A stretch of 64,000 bases of DNA from Gracilaria gracilis (lineage: Eukaryota; Rhodophyta; Florideophyceae; Gracilariales; Gracilariaceae): positions 1 to 64,000 of the forward strand of contig JARGSG010000137.1 of NCBI GenBank assembly GCA_030374805.1, written 5' to 3'. Below the pieces are notes generated by a model, which searched no databases, had not been told where the DNA came from, and worked only from the letters and a program-made list of their open reading frames with translations. Below, in pieces: positions 22,376-33,663 of the stretch; within the stretch, counting starts at the first letter, position 1, and every line of letters starts with the position of its first letter. Made by a program: the position numbers and the translations under genes.

Positions 22376-25300
22376 AACTGCTGCTATAATGCGCTGGTGT
22401 AGATTTAGAAGACCAGCGAATAGTCGCAACGCAGCACTCACGGTTGGAATCGGAGTTGCATGGGCTGAAGAAGTATCATCTGACGACAATGACTCAGATA
22501 TTTCGAAGACGCGCAAAGCCGTGGCAGCCACTTGCATCAAAGTCTCAAGGATTGTTCGAAAACCAAGCATGTCAAGCAAAACGTCACAAAAGATGTATTG
22601 CCTTTGTGCGTGGTGTGCCCGCGGTCTTTTCTGAACGGGATCCTGATCCATGGTGGATGACTGTAGACAAGGTCGAGCTTCACCGCGAAGAGCTTGTGAA
22701 AGTTCACGAGCCCATCCACATCCTTCCTCAACTGCGCTTGACACATTCATTCCGTTGAAGTACTGCAGAATTCTGAGACTTTCGACAAATCCGTTTCGAC
22801 GTCCATGCTTCAATGGCAGTTGAATCCAGGGCTCGGCATCTATCTCTAAATCTAATAGTGACTCTATATCAATACCTCTCCGCTGCTTCAATAGCCACGA
22901 AGTCAACGAATCACTACTCATCCATTCGACATCTTTTTCGTTCCATAAGACTCTTCCATCAAACTCATAGACCGTGGTAAGACATTTGAAGCATACTTTT
23001 CGCGCAAAGCATTTCGTAACTGCGCCAGATTCGCTTGCGATGAGGATGGCTTCTACTGCCTTGGAAGCCAATAGTGAATCCACCGAAAATTGACCTATCC
23101 ATCCCAACGTGTTTAATGTCTTGCATACTCCGAACGAAAGGCTTCCGTCCTTCCTCAGTTGTTCAAGCTCAGGTAGGCATATGTCTCCCATATCATACAG
23201 AAGATTGTCACCAACTGCCTGGAAGAAATCAAGTACTCTACTCTTTGCCTCGTAAATGCTACCTCTTCCCTGAGCGGCTTCCGATATTCGATGGTCTTTG
23301 CATCTGGAGATAAAGCGAAGTACTGTACTTGATTTAAGCAGCACAAAAACATCCCGGAAAGTGCCACAGTATCGCGTAGAAGTAACCTACTTGTTGGTGT
23401 TTTGCGAAGTTTCCTGGCCAAAATGACGTAAGACGTTGTTCGATCGAGCAAGAGAGCGGCAAACGTTGGGGAGTGAATTATGTTCGCAGCCTTCTTTCGA
23501 TTGGACTCGCACGTGCGTGTATCTAGCATAGATTCAAAGGACGATTGGAGATATGGAGAGGGATTCTCGACGCAAGCATGTTTACAAGGAGCATAGTACT
23601 CCACGTTCCCATGCGGTTCTTCAGAGAAATGCTGGCCTGCGAGCTCATCTGGAGTCTCTGTCATAAAGATATCATCTTTGTCGGCAAGGTCTTTCTCTAA
23701 GTCCGGGAAAATGTCGTTAAACCTACGTCGTTTGACATCCCGGGTTTCGCTCGTTTGGTCGAGAAACGCAAATAGTTCAGATAAGTCATACCTCGAACTC
23801 TTTGAAGCCAGACTTATTCCCGGCTTTGATGTGAACTCAGGTGGCTCGCCATGCAGAAACCAACAAAGCTGCCTGACCATTAACTTGTTAATTCTAACAA
23901 GCTCAATGTCCCTACTGCCCTTAGACGTACACACAGTTCCCTCTTTTTGAACGCTAATCTCGTCAGGGACCGATATAAGGGAACATATTACGCTTTCCAG
24001 GGACAGCAAGGGAAAGTCTGCCACCGTTTCGTTTCGTGATCTGGAAGTATGGCGAGCGTTCTTCAAAGCTCGAAGAACAGATGACCTGACGGATTCAGCC
24101 AAATCCAAGCCCTTTTGAAGCTCACGTTTCCGCTTTGTTTTCTTCGAGCCATGTAGATTAAGCGTTTCGTTCTGTACATGCCGTTTCTGTAGCAACTCGT
24201 AAGCGAATTGCATGGCATTGAACATGCGGTCGAACTCCAATAAGCGTTCCAGAAAACTGGATAAGATCTTCGTGTCAGAGGTAGAGTTCCTTCTCCCCAG
24301 AGCGCTTTCGAAAATATTGGTACAACTCGACGATACGTTAACAATTCCCATCAACGCTGCCATGTTGGCCCCAAAAGAAGCTATTGCAGCGGCCAGATCA
24401 TGCTCGCTCATACTCATGAGCGTCTCTGGAACATCCTCATCCTCATTCTCTTCATACTGGAATTGGTATGCCTCAGGTTCAATGGACTCATAGTCTACCG
24501 CTCCGTATAGCGTCACGCATACAACAGGTACGAGAACTGCAGCATTTAGCACATTAGCAGAAACACTTTCAACGGTATGGGACGGATTCAGAGCTAATTT
24601 GGAGGCCGATCCGGCGGCAACTATGGATGAAACTGCTGATAAGCTTTGGTCCCAAACTAGTCCAATATCAATACGGATTGTGTCCGGTCCGCTTAGTCTC
24701 TGGTCGCTCTCAAAGCTCAGAAATCCCTTGGGACATTGTGATAGGATTCGCCTGTCAAGAAAGTTTGTAGCTCTATTCAACCCTCGCGTGATTGCCACTG
24801 TAACAGTATTCAGAAACCCGATTGCAACGTGATCAGAAAGAGACAAAGGAACGGAATCGTCCATGATGGAAATTGTATCACGTACGATATCCATGTTCGC
24901 CGTCTGAACGATGTAATGTGCTGTTTTCAAGGCTTTTTCTCTTTCTTGTTCATCTCCGAACAAAAAGGACTTTCGCAGCATGACAAACAAACTTTGCCAT
25001 TTATCACTCTTCACCGCAACGGCAACGCTAATTTGTGGAGAGAGCGAAATAGGCTTGACTAATACCCCACGCATAATCAGAACTTTGAGCACCATCTGAG
25101 CAGAAGCTTCACCGCGTCCTAAGTCTGCCACAATAGAATTTGTTATCTCTGGGCATGTGCGTATTGCGGCTGAAGTGAAAGTGGCTAGAGCAGCAATGTC
25201 CGACGGAGATCTGCCACACATAGAGCTCATAATAGATAGCAAGCGCCTTGCGGCAGTTGGCATACCTCGCAATGCCAGGGCAGTGATAGGATCTGGGCAA

Positions 25301-26022
25301 TGATTTTGCATAGCAAGTGCCACGGCACGACGCACTGGCGGGAATTGCATGCGTCTTGCAGATGGTCTCGAAAGAAGTGAGGCGAAGATATGCATATCGA
25401 GCCAGTCCAGACGTGGGTTGGCGAGTATGTATTTTGTTACAGGATGCTTTGGATTGCAAAGGTCACAAAAGGCAGCGGAGAGCACGGGGAGAATGTGGTC
25501 TGATACCTTTCGAGACAGACCTTGTCGTAGTGTCTTGGCACTCCATAGACCCCGACGCTCGCAAGTGCGCACTAGTGATCGAACGACCGCTGGTAAATCC
25601 TTTTCGTCAACGACCGATAATGCATATTGCTGTGTGAAACGAATTTGGTGTCGGTGAGAGTTGGAGAGTGGCAGGGATGCTAATGTTGCGAGAATCGGGA
25701 CAAGCAGCGTACGATCGGCTGCGAGCAGCTCTGATAGCGTCTCCACCGCATCGTGGATTACGGATGCATCGTTCGGAAGAATGTCGGGAAGATGAGAAAC
25801 AGTGGGATGGGGATGGATTTGGACCAGATCAAGCATGCATTCTGTTAGCTTCGGATGGGGATATTGAATTCGAGGGAGGAGCGATGAAAGAGCTTGTGAT
25901 ATCTTTTCGCTGGGAAGGCATTGGATTTCTTCAAGCAGAGGAAGGGCTTCAAGAGGCGAAAGCAGAGTCGCCATACGGTCAGAGACGAGAGCAGGAGTGT
26001 AAGGGTGAGCGGTTGGGCGCAT
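22376..26022 (-). CDS. FANCD2: FANCD2-like Fanconi anaemia core protein, 3' end replaced by a retroelement
   Basis: Start ATG 26022; exon 1 runs to 23263, a 44-bp intron follows (23219-23262), and exon 2 continues to about 22376, giving about 1200 codons. FANCD2 works with FANCI as a DNA clamp in interstrand crosslink repair. Matches are to the helical solenoid. Residues 80-153 contain LVPILATLASLPLS and VDEKDLPAVVRSLV, parallel to human residues of about 220-290. Residues near 400 read IGFLNTVTVAI, like IGIIGAVTMAGI. A CVTLYGAVDYES block and a following SMSEHDLAAAIASFG block align in the same order. Relative to animal proteins the first 150 or so residues are missing; upstream coding is not seen. 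The conserved I/V-R-K ubiquitination site reads V-R-D (Asp382). At about 22376 the frame runs on into copia integrase sequence, and the normal C-terminus is not present nearby. Confidence 0.82.
23219..23262 (-). other. 44-bp spliceosomal intron in the FANCD2-like gene
   Basis: The donor reads GAG|GTAGCA and the acceptor TTGATTTCTTCCAG|GCAG, with a good pyrimidine tract. Removing 44 bp joins the two frames in phase 0, between LREE and AVGDNLLYDM, and keeps about 280 further codons open. That the junction rescues the frame is strong support. It shows that introns here can be very short. Confidence 0.75.
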
Positions 26023-26800
26023 TTTTGTTCCTGTTGAAGAAAAGCTCGTTGTTGCTGTTCGTAGAGAGCGGATGGCACGTTGGGAGGGTCGGGTGTTTGT
26101 GGGTTAGAAGAAGTGGGTTGGTCGGGAGGCTGTTTGGCGGGTTCTGTTTCGGTAGAGTTCTTGGGGAAATCATCTGGGTTTACTTAGGGGTTGGGTGTAG
26201 CTTCGCGGGCGGACCAATTCTTGGAGGCTGTTGTTCGCGAGAGCGGGTGGGTTGGGAGGAAGAAGAGAAGGGAGAGGAGGGGTAGGCATAAGAGAAAAGA
26301 CAGGAGGGGAGGATGAAGGTCGTGCCGGGAGCGCACGGAGGGGATTTGGGGAGTGGAGGGGGTGTGCTGGGCGCTGGCGGGCCGTGGGGTAAAGAGTCGA
26401 TGCGGCGGCTCGCCAGCATTGACGAGTTGGGCGGCGCATTACGGCACCGGCTTAACATCGACCATGGACCGCCGCCGCCAACATCGCTTACACCACGCGC
26501 TCTTCCGCGCCTCTTCGCTGGGACGCCTCCATTGCTACACGCTCAGATCGCTTACGCGTTCGGACTCAGGCACACTGCAAGAAGGCGAGTAGCCCGTGCC
26601 CAGGAGGCAGAAGTGGGATACAGGGTGCCATACAAGATAGTCTCACCAGTCGCTGCTCCTGGCTCTAAAGGCACAGAAGAGCAAATCCCTTCGTCTCGTT
26701 GCGCTCAAGAACTCGTGCACTGGTGGCTGCAGAACGACACATCTGCGCGCCATGTTCGGGCCGAAGCTAGATGTTATGCATCACCGTGCCAACGGGAACG
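26023..26800. other. upstream region of the FANCD2-like gene, no recognised gene
   Basis: A purine-rich plus strand (GGAG/GGGA runs, 26090-26370) precedes the FANCD2-like start. The Pro/Ser-rich minus-strand frames (26170-26458) are low-complexity; one could hold a missing first exon, but I see no homology. Confidence 0.35.
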
Positions 26801-26809
26801 TGCCTGAGC

Positions 26810-27610
26810 TTAATTGCACTGCCAACCTTTACATCCGAAACAGTCTTTCCATTCGCACGTCGATTGTGTTGTCTCCAGCCCCAGCTGCCGCCGCACTTCG
26901 CCTTCCAGGGTCGTCAGTTGTGCGTAGATTTGCACCAGCCGCTCGGCGAGGATGCGTGCGTCGATGCGCTCCTTGCGCAGCATCGACACCTTGATGCCTA
27001 CCATCTTCAGCGTGTCGCCGACGCGTACTCGCTCACTCTCAGGCGTGCTCAAGTACAACATGTCGCCCCTCACAACTGTCGTTGCGTAAATCCTGTTGTC
27101 GTTCCCCGCCACGGCCATCTCCTTCGAAAAGCTCAAGTTCTCGAATTTGCCGATCTGGTGCGAGTAGCCCGTGTCTGTGGAGCACGCAATGTGCACGCTG
27201 TCTACGGTACAGTTGCCAATCATGTGCGTCACCACGCCTCCGTCGACCTTTGCACATCAAAAGTACTCTGGCCTCGTCTCAAACGAAGTGTCCGACAGCC
27301 AGGGCGTTTATGCAGGCGCTGTCACTCGAAGGCACTCCTCGCGGATTCGCACGTTCTCCACCGCCACGTCGCTGAACACGGACACTACCGACTCGAAGCA
27401 CACGAACATGAGCATGGCCAACACGGTTATCACGTACACCTTGAGCATGTGCGAGCGTATTTTCAGGAAGCGTGTCTCGTCCCTGAGCGAATGGCACGAA
27501 ATGAATATGATCACATGCAGAGCGGCTCTCAGAAATGCAAGCTCCGCCATCACCGAGATGATGGTCAAGATCAGACCGAGGATTGGAGCGCGTACGAGCA
27601 ACAGAACCAT
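26810..27610 (-). CDS. hypothetical multi-pass membrane protein, possibly with one intron
   Basis: Two open segments in the same register: 27308-27610 encodes two strongly hydrophobic helices (ILGLILTIISVMAELAF and VYVITVLAMLMFVCFESVV), and 26810-27235 encodes a soluble, beta-rich domain ending in a Cys-containing tail. Two stops lie between them. A 78-bp intron (27248-27325, GTGACA...CAAAG, phase 0) would remove both, though its splice sites are weak. I do not recognise the family. The layout (two helices followed by a soluble domain) resembles the 530-codon gene at 42.8 kb in outline only. Confidence 0.35.
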
Positions 27611-28037
27611 CTCGACCAGAACAAGAGCGCTGATGGCTGATAGTGGCGTCGGAGAAGATGCGCTGTCGATGCAGTGTTGTCACTGTTGAATATTGTTGCT
27701 TCCTGACGCGCTTCGATTAATATACTCGGGGGGAACTGTACCCGCGCTCGCCTCCGCTCTTGCAGAACAACTTCTTCGCCAGACTCGTCGCGAGTGCGCG
27801 CTACAGCGCGCGTAGTATATTACGTACGGATGGTAGTTCTGGTAGAGGAGGCGACTACCGCCGCCTCCTCTACCTGCTGCGGCGCGTAGTGACGCTGTTC
27901 TGGCGGCAGTCGATCTGAGCGCAGCGGCCGCGAATGTACAGGAGGTACTGGCGCTATTTGGTTCACCTGCGAGCCGTGCGGCGTGCGATGTGGGCGCTGC
28001 GGCTGTGAGAAAAGGATGTGAAGGTTCCATACGTTGC

Positions 28038-28655
28038 CTAACGAGTGAGAAATAGTACAATCGGCGTTGAAGTCGAAATAATCTGCTCTCGCACACACGC
28101 ACACATTGCCAGCTCTCTTCCATCCTCCACCGCCTCCTTCATCACCATCGTGTGCCCTCGCTGCAGCGCCGCCATCAATGCACACGTACCGTCGCCGCCA
28201 TTCGGCGCCCATTCGCAGCGCAAATCCAGAGCGCAGCTCCCGTCATCACGCAGCGCCGCATATTCCGTCGCAGCGTATGTACAGCGCGTGCCAATACTCT
28301 CCATGGACAACAACTCCGGCTGCAACATAACCAGCCCGTAATACGTGAAGGCGGCGGCAAACCACAGCACAAACAGCTTGACGGTGACGGCACGTACATA
28401 CGGCACGAACAAATCGCGAGTAGAAGCCTTTCGCAAGTGACGACCATCATCAGCGTCAGCGTCAGCGTCAGCTCCACTGTCGAGCTGTCCAGGCGGCATA
28501 GAGGCTCTCTGTATTGCTGAGAGGCGCCGTAATACATTGTCCGCCTGTGTTTCGAGCCAGCGGGGCGACTCCAATAGCAGGAACGCCATGAGTAGCACCA
28601 ATAACAACGGTAGCGATGACATGACAATGAGCCAACGCCATCCAAACATCGGCAA
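28038..28655 (-). pseudogene. MFS transporter fragment (SVOP/SV2-like)
   Basis: The fragment reads WRWLIVMSSLPLLLVLLM followed by LLESPRWL, the end of the sixth helix and start of the central loop of major-facilitator sugar/organic-ion transporters. A charged loop and a seventh helix (KLFVLWFAAAFTYYGLVML) follow, closest to the SVOP/SV2 group. A Cys-rich extracellular loop comes next, then the frame ends. Helices 1-5 and 8-12 are missing; weak similarity continues upstream in another frame. It is a partial, decayed gene. Confidence 0.65.
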
Positions 28656-29062
28656 CCCAATCGCTCAAGGCGTTTCCCATGAACGCGAACATCACGACGG
28701 AAGCGAGTCGCGTTGTGTCAAGGTCGCGATGGAGGTGGCAAGCTAGAGCCATCAGGTCAGCAGATTCTTGGCGAAACGGCAGCTCAAGCTGCGGATGCGA
28801 GCGGATGCGCACGTTGATGCGATGCAACAGCTGGATGCACTTGGCGCGCGCGGCGGACTCCGCGGCGGCGGACTCCGCGGTGCACTCCGCGGTGCGATAA
28901 GAAGACGAGTGACGAATTACATTTTGAACTTGAGACGCCAAATTACAGCGAAATGGCTGCCGCACTTCACAGACATCATCCATCACAGAGATACCTACGG
29001 TCCAAGAAGTGTACTTAACACCTTCGTCTTTGTAATTCTCTCGTTTCTCCCTTTGTGCTAAG

Positions 29063-30082
29063 ATGGCGGATCTCCAAGCTTCCTCACTGCATCTCGTTCC
29101 GTGCGCCATTGACGATTACTTCGACATTGAATCTGAACAGGGACTGTATAATCTCGTTCAAGGCATCCTAGAGCTAAAACGAATGGGTGATCAGGATCAT
29201 GACCGCGCTGCCACGTTCTGGATGATGACTTTCAACGACCAGAAACCAGCAGAAGACAGGCGCGTTGCGATGCTCACCCCAAGCGTCGAAATACCGCAAC
29301 AGGAAGGCAACAGAAGCAACGGCGCATCTAATTCGTCTACGAAGCCAACCGTTTTGCGCCCCGATATGGCCATTGGCAGGCTTCCGACTCCCAAACAACG
29401 TTCAGAGATGCCTAAATCGTCGCGAGATATCATGTTTCCGAAAGGACACCCTCCGGAAATGGCTCTAGAGATTACTAGTTGCGACCCTAAGAAGGATTTA
29501 GAAACCAAACCAGATCTTTACAGGAGAGCAGGAGTAAAACGCCTTCACACACTACACCGTGACAAAAGGGGAAACGGCCGGAACGCATTCCACAGATTTC
29601 AGACGCTCGAAAATGGACGGTATGCGACCGAAACGAACCCAATTTCGAATGAACCCATCAACGATTCCGATTCATGCAACCTAACATCTCAGCAATTGAT
29701 GAACCCTCCAAGTCCCGATAGTCGCGTGCGGCAGAACAAAGCAAAACAGCATTTCAACACTTTGAATATGCAGACGAAGGTAAAAGACGCAGAGAAACGC
29801 GCAGGTAAGGAGAAGAATCGCGCAGATAAGGAGAAGGATCGCGCAGATGCGGCAGAAAATGAAGCGAAAGCCGCGAAGAAGAGCTTGCGAGAGCTCCAAG
29901 AACAGCTCAAAGCACATACAGTACGCACAAGCAATTCAAGCGGGATATGTAAGAGGTCGACAAGTTCAGCTTCAAGTGTGATAAGCTCACCTTCCACACT
30001 GCCTAGGAGCGCGACAGGCTCACCTTCTCGCCAGCGTCGGAAGGTCTCGAGTGGGTCGGCTAGCCGATCTCAAAAGAAATAG
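29063..30082 (+). CDS. second Uma2-type nuclease-like protein with coiled-coil tail
   Basis: A 339-aa protein from ATG 29063. Residues 9-38 resemble the family's opening block (HLVPCAIDDYF...LVQGILEL). The core keeps LRPDMAIG (Asp101) and PPEMALEITS (Glu136), then the helix DLETKPDLYRRAGVKRLHTL (148-167) in place of the usual K...Y...GV..YW pattern. Residues 235-285 are a long Lys/Glu/Ala coiled coil, and the tail is Ser/Arg/Lys-rich. The architecture equals that of the gene at 13607-14716 although sequence identity is low, so the two are ancient paralogues. A degenerate palindrome (ATACC-TAC-GGTCC) lies about 60 bp upstream of the start. Confidence 0.72.
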   Translation: MADLQASSLHLVPCAIDDYFDIESEQGLYNLVQGILELKRMGDQDHDRAATFWMMTFNDQKPAEDRRVAMLTPSVEIPQQEGNRSNGASNSSTKPTVLRPDMAIGRLPTPKQRSEMPKSSRDIMFPKGHPPEMALEITSCDPKKDLETKPDLYRRAGVKRLHTLHRDKRGNGRNAFHRFQTLENGRYATETNPISNEPINDSDSCNLTSQQLMNPPSPDSRVRQNKAKQHFNTLNMQTKVKDAEKRAGKEKNRADKEKDRADAAENEAKAAKKSLRELQEQLKAHTVRTSNSSGICKRSTSSASSVISSPSTLPRSATGSPSRQRRKVSSGSASRSQKK

Positions 30083-31340
30083 TGTTTACTATTGTTCCCG
30101 GAATTGCTACGAACCGTATTCGTGTTTATCTCATGGAAGTAGGCGTTTGGCGTAGTGGTATTCGTGCGCAAACTCCTATTTGTGCGATAGACTTCTCGGT
30201 TAGACGAAGCATAGGTCTTGGCATTGCCAACTGACTCTATCGCGGTAATGCGCGAGCGCTTTCACCCACTCAGCCTAATCGACGCGTTGCTTCATGACCG
30301 ACTGTTCCACGTTTTCAGCCTCTCGTTCGTGTGTGTGCGTCGTGATGAAGCATTTGCTCTCCACCGCAATACATTTAACGCCTTAATCAAGCTTCGATTC
30401 GAACGTCACACATTGTTTTTCCAGCTTTCACCTTGCCTTCTTTGTGACTTTCTTGTTTTGCCCTGTCCGATACACGTCCCATTTCTGATTGTCCCACCTC
30501 CTCTTCACGTCAATATTTATGCCAAGTTCACAAACTTTGACGTGTCGCCAACTACCAAAGGTGCAAGGGCACCGCTCTTGAGAAGACTTGTAAAACGGCA
30601 TTCTCAGCTGCTCTCTTGTGTGGCGAGAAAAAGATCGCATCACACCGTTACGTGCAATGTGTGCAGCTTGAAGTTTTTGATATTACGATTTAAGGGCATT
30701 CCACTGGACCACCGTCCCTTCTCGTCCCATTTTTCTGATTTGGTCCCGTCGCCGCTCTCTCAAAGGCAACTCTCTTGACTTTCTATATCCTTTCTCGCGA
30801 GTCGGAAGGGATGGCGGACTAATTCTTGAGCTGATCTATACGCTGCAGTCGCGATATTGTTCACCTCCAAGTCATATTTTCGTTGGTCTATCACAATTGG
30901 CCGCCATATGTTTCCCGTTTTGGGCCGATGTTGAACATACGCGCTGTTTCCGGTGTCATCACGTTGGCATCACGTTATCACTCGAGTTAATCATATCCCA
31001 GCATAATGTTGGAGTCTCTCACTCCATTCCGGAAGAAAGCAACATGATTGTTAGGGAACGACGCAGAAGGGCAAAACAGCAGATCATTGTTTGCAACCCG
31101 GCTGCATTCTTCTCCCACGAGCATTGATTTTACTTGCCACTCATACCAAGCGGTGTAGGAGGTAGAGAATCCTGACGCTAGCGAGTTGTGCTCGTACTGG
31201 AGAAGTTATTTTGAGGATCCACAGCAGCCATCACAACAGGACAAGATATTCAAGTACCGCGGTCAGACAGAAGTGAGAATATGAAAACAAGTGAAGTTGT
31301 CAAGTTAATCCTTTGAACATTTATTCCTTCTATCTATACC
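30083..31340. other. stretch without a recognised gene
   Basis: A 186-codon plus frame (30218-30778) is rich in Leu, Phe, His and Arg, has no conserved motif and may be chance. Nothing else is evident. Confidence 0.4.
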
Positions 31341-31348
31341 TCTTTCAC

Positions 31349-32178
31349 TCAGTTGGCCCATCGTCGCACCGCGTTCTCAATATTTTCCATCCTCCTGCCG
31401 TCGAGCCGGTTGGTTCCCGGAGGCACATACGCCATTGCTTCGGACCACGGCCCAACCGGTAACATAAGCCCTTTCCTCAACTCCAAAATGCCTAGAGAAG
31501 GGCTGATGAACTGGCGCACAGCAAAACGTCCACTTCCATCTTCCAAGTGTTTGAAGTATGGATCCGTATAGAACACCCCTGACTTTCCAACTGATCCGAC
31601 CCGCCACTTGCAAATCGACACAACTCGGCCCCAAACACCAGCGCGTCTCACATCTTCAGAAATCGGTTGACATTGTCGCCCGATAACCGTTGCATTGAAA
31701 CGTCTGACGTGGTATTCACGTATCGCATCGCCGTCGAAGGATTACGTACGTCAAAGTTGAAACCCCTGTTCACAAACCTATGCTTGGGCTCCAGACACGT
31801 TGTCAACCCTGCTCGCCACTGCTCATAGATTCCTTTCAGAATACTATGCTTGTTGTCATCAGTTGGCTTCATGTGATTATGAAGCAAGAAGTTTTTGTCC
31901 ACGGACATGGGATACCCGCTGTCGACGTTCAACAGATTGAAACGTCGAATGGCGAACAACTGATTTGCCTTCAGCTCCTTGAGAACTCAATCATCCTCGG
32001 CGCTGATGGGTAAGTTGGAGCGGTCCTTCCTAGTGACAACTGCAGCCCCGAAATCGGCTTTCATGTTAAGTTCAGCCTCGAGATTCCAGTCGGCGTCGAA
32101 TACAGCGAACACCATGGTATTGTGGCGGGTGGTGAAGCGACGGGCCCGTGACAGAAGCATATGTACAACAATGACCAC
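31349..32178 (-). pseudogene. hypothetical protein, broken
   Basis: Three minus-strand segments look like one gene: 31987-32178 (ends ADFGAAVVTRKDRSNLP), 31648-31959 (same register, containing NRGFNFDVRNP) and 31349-31651 (a neighbouring register, containing VGKSGVFYTDPYFKHLEDG and ILELRKGLMLPVGPW). One stop and one frame change separate them; short introns are an alternative. The ordered composition argues for a real protein, but I recognise no family. Confidence 0.35.
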
Positions 32179-33120
32179 AAACTTTCGCTGGTCGTGCGAC
32201 GGAAACGAGAAAACTTTGAACCCGTTGTGCGATTCTTGTTGATGTTCGCGGGGTGCCGTCGCATCTGGCGTTTTGAACGACGTGTAATTGAAGGCCGGGC
32301 GATAGAGTCCTGCGGAGGTTCCATGGTTGTGGTCGTAATAGCACCACCAGATGGGGTCAATAATAGGATGCCAAGTTCTCCAGAAAGCTCTCTCCGCGAT
32401 GCAATAGAGAAACGAGACATGTAGGATCGCAGGGAAATAACGGGAAGAATATAGAGTTACTCAAGTGCAGAGAAGAGTTGGTTTTCTTTACTCGTAAGAG
32501 TTTTTGTGCGGGCATTGACTGCAATAGCTAAGGGTATGATATGCATTCCTGTGTACGAGATTTTCCTTGTGAGCAGCTCGGAACTCCTTCTTTCTTTTCT
32601 TTCAACTGTTTCATATTCGTCAGCGCAGTGCTTTGCGTGATCCAGGCGAGCATGGGCATGGCAGCCGCAAATAGGAGGTTTGCGGTACATGGCGCAGATA
32701 TTACGAACATGAAATACGCGAACAAGACGAGATTCTAGCGCATAAAGCTTTCAGCCTCACCCAGATAGTTTTCCTTTCTGTTTTCAGTTTGTTTTGTTTT
32801 CAGCCTGACGGTGATTGTGGGTTTATTCAGATGCCGTTATTAGTATCTTCGAAAATACAAGTTGTTTCGTGCATAATGATTAGAGCATAAGAAGACAGTT
32901 CTTGATTACCATGACTGTTGAAGCCTAATGCCAACAAGAATACATGACATCTAACAAGAAAGCAGGCAGTTCCAGGCCCAAGAAACACTCTGGGGTTGTT
33001 GGAGGTCTCAGAAGCAGTGGCGACCTTACGGAGAAACCAGGTAGTAGGCCGTCTTCCTTCTCTAAAGAAACTAAAGCTCAAGTAGCAGGGATGATTGGGC
33101 CAAGAGCATTACATCAGCTC
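32179..33120. other. stretch with at most a short membrane-type ORF
   Basis: A minus-strand frame at 32528-32725 encodes one hydrophobic helix (FAYFMFVISAPCTANLLFA) and a basic tail, which could be an exon of the broken gene at 31349-32178. No other support for a gene. Confidence 0.3.
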
Positions 33121-33129
33121 TACAAATAT

Positions 33130-33535
33130 TGGGCTTTTCTCGCCCAGTACTCGGTTTATGTCTTGTTTGTATATAAGTCGACAGTCCCCAACAAGTTGTT
33201 GGGGACTGTCCACTTATATACAACCATTCACCACCACGGTGGTGGTGAATGGTTTTCCTTGACAACCTTTCGCGGCTATCCGAGAACCGTCACTAACCGC
33301 TGTCAACGTCCACATGGATTGATGTGGACGTATACATATCCTGTTTACTTGAATAACGAACCAATCAAAAGGATCCGCTGAACTGTTCTACAATGACGGC
33401 TCGCCGATTCTCAAGGTTGACGGCATTGACGATAGCATTGGCATATTGACGACATTCCGAATGCAGAAATACAGAATACACGTAAAAGAATGTGCAAGTG
33501 TACGATTGTATGTCACCAGGAGCTTTGCTGGTGAC
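33130..33535. other. cluster of five hairpins, two of them large
   Basis: 33170-33220 is a 51-bp palindrome with 25-bp arms and a single centre base (one mismatch pair). 33222-33254 is a perfect 16-bp-arm palindrome with one centre base. 33306-33315 pairs with 33322-33331 (10 bp). 33512-33519 pairs with 33528-33535 (8 bp). A weaker TGGGC/GCCCA stem lies at about 33130-33146. The arms are unrelated to each other. Series of this kind may be a structured transcript, a regulatory cruciform cluster or the relic of a foldback element. Confidence 0.7.
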
Positions 33536-33663
33536 GTCAACGGAACGGTATTCGTGCAAGCTTACCGAAAAAGACCTCGAAGCATGTCGAGTTACCCACC
33601 CAGCACACGAAGGTCTAAGATTGTCAGAGTATCTGATACAGGTTAGCCGTTTGTCTGATCTCT

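Noticed and set aside
30140-30210. tRNA-like stretch (GGCGTAGTGGTA resembling a D-loop)
   Set aside because: No acceptor stem, anticodon arm or T-loop could be matched.
30218-30778. 186-codon plus frame
   Set aside because: No motif or family, and atypical composition; not distinguishable from chance.
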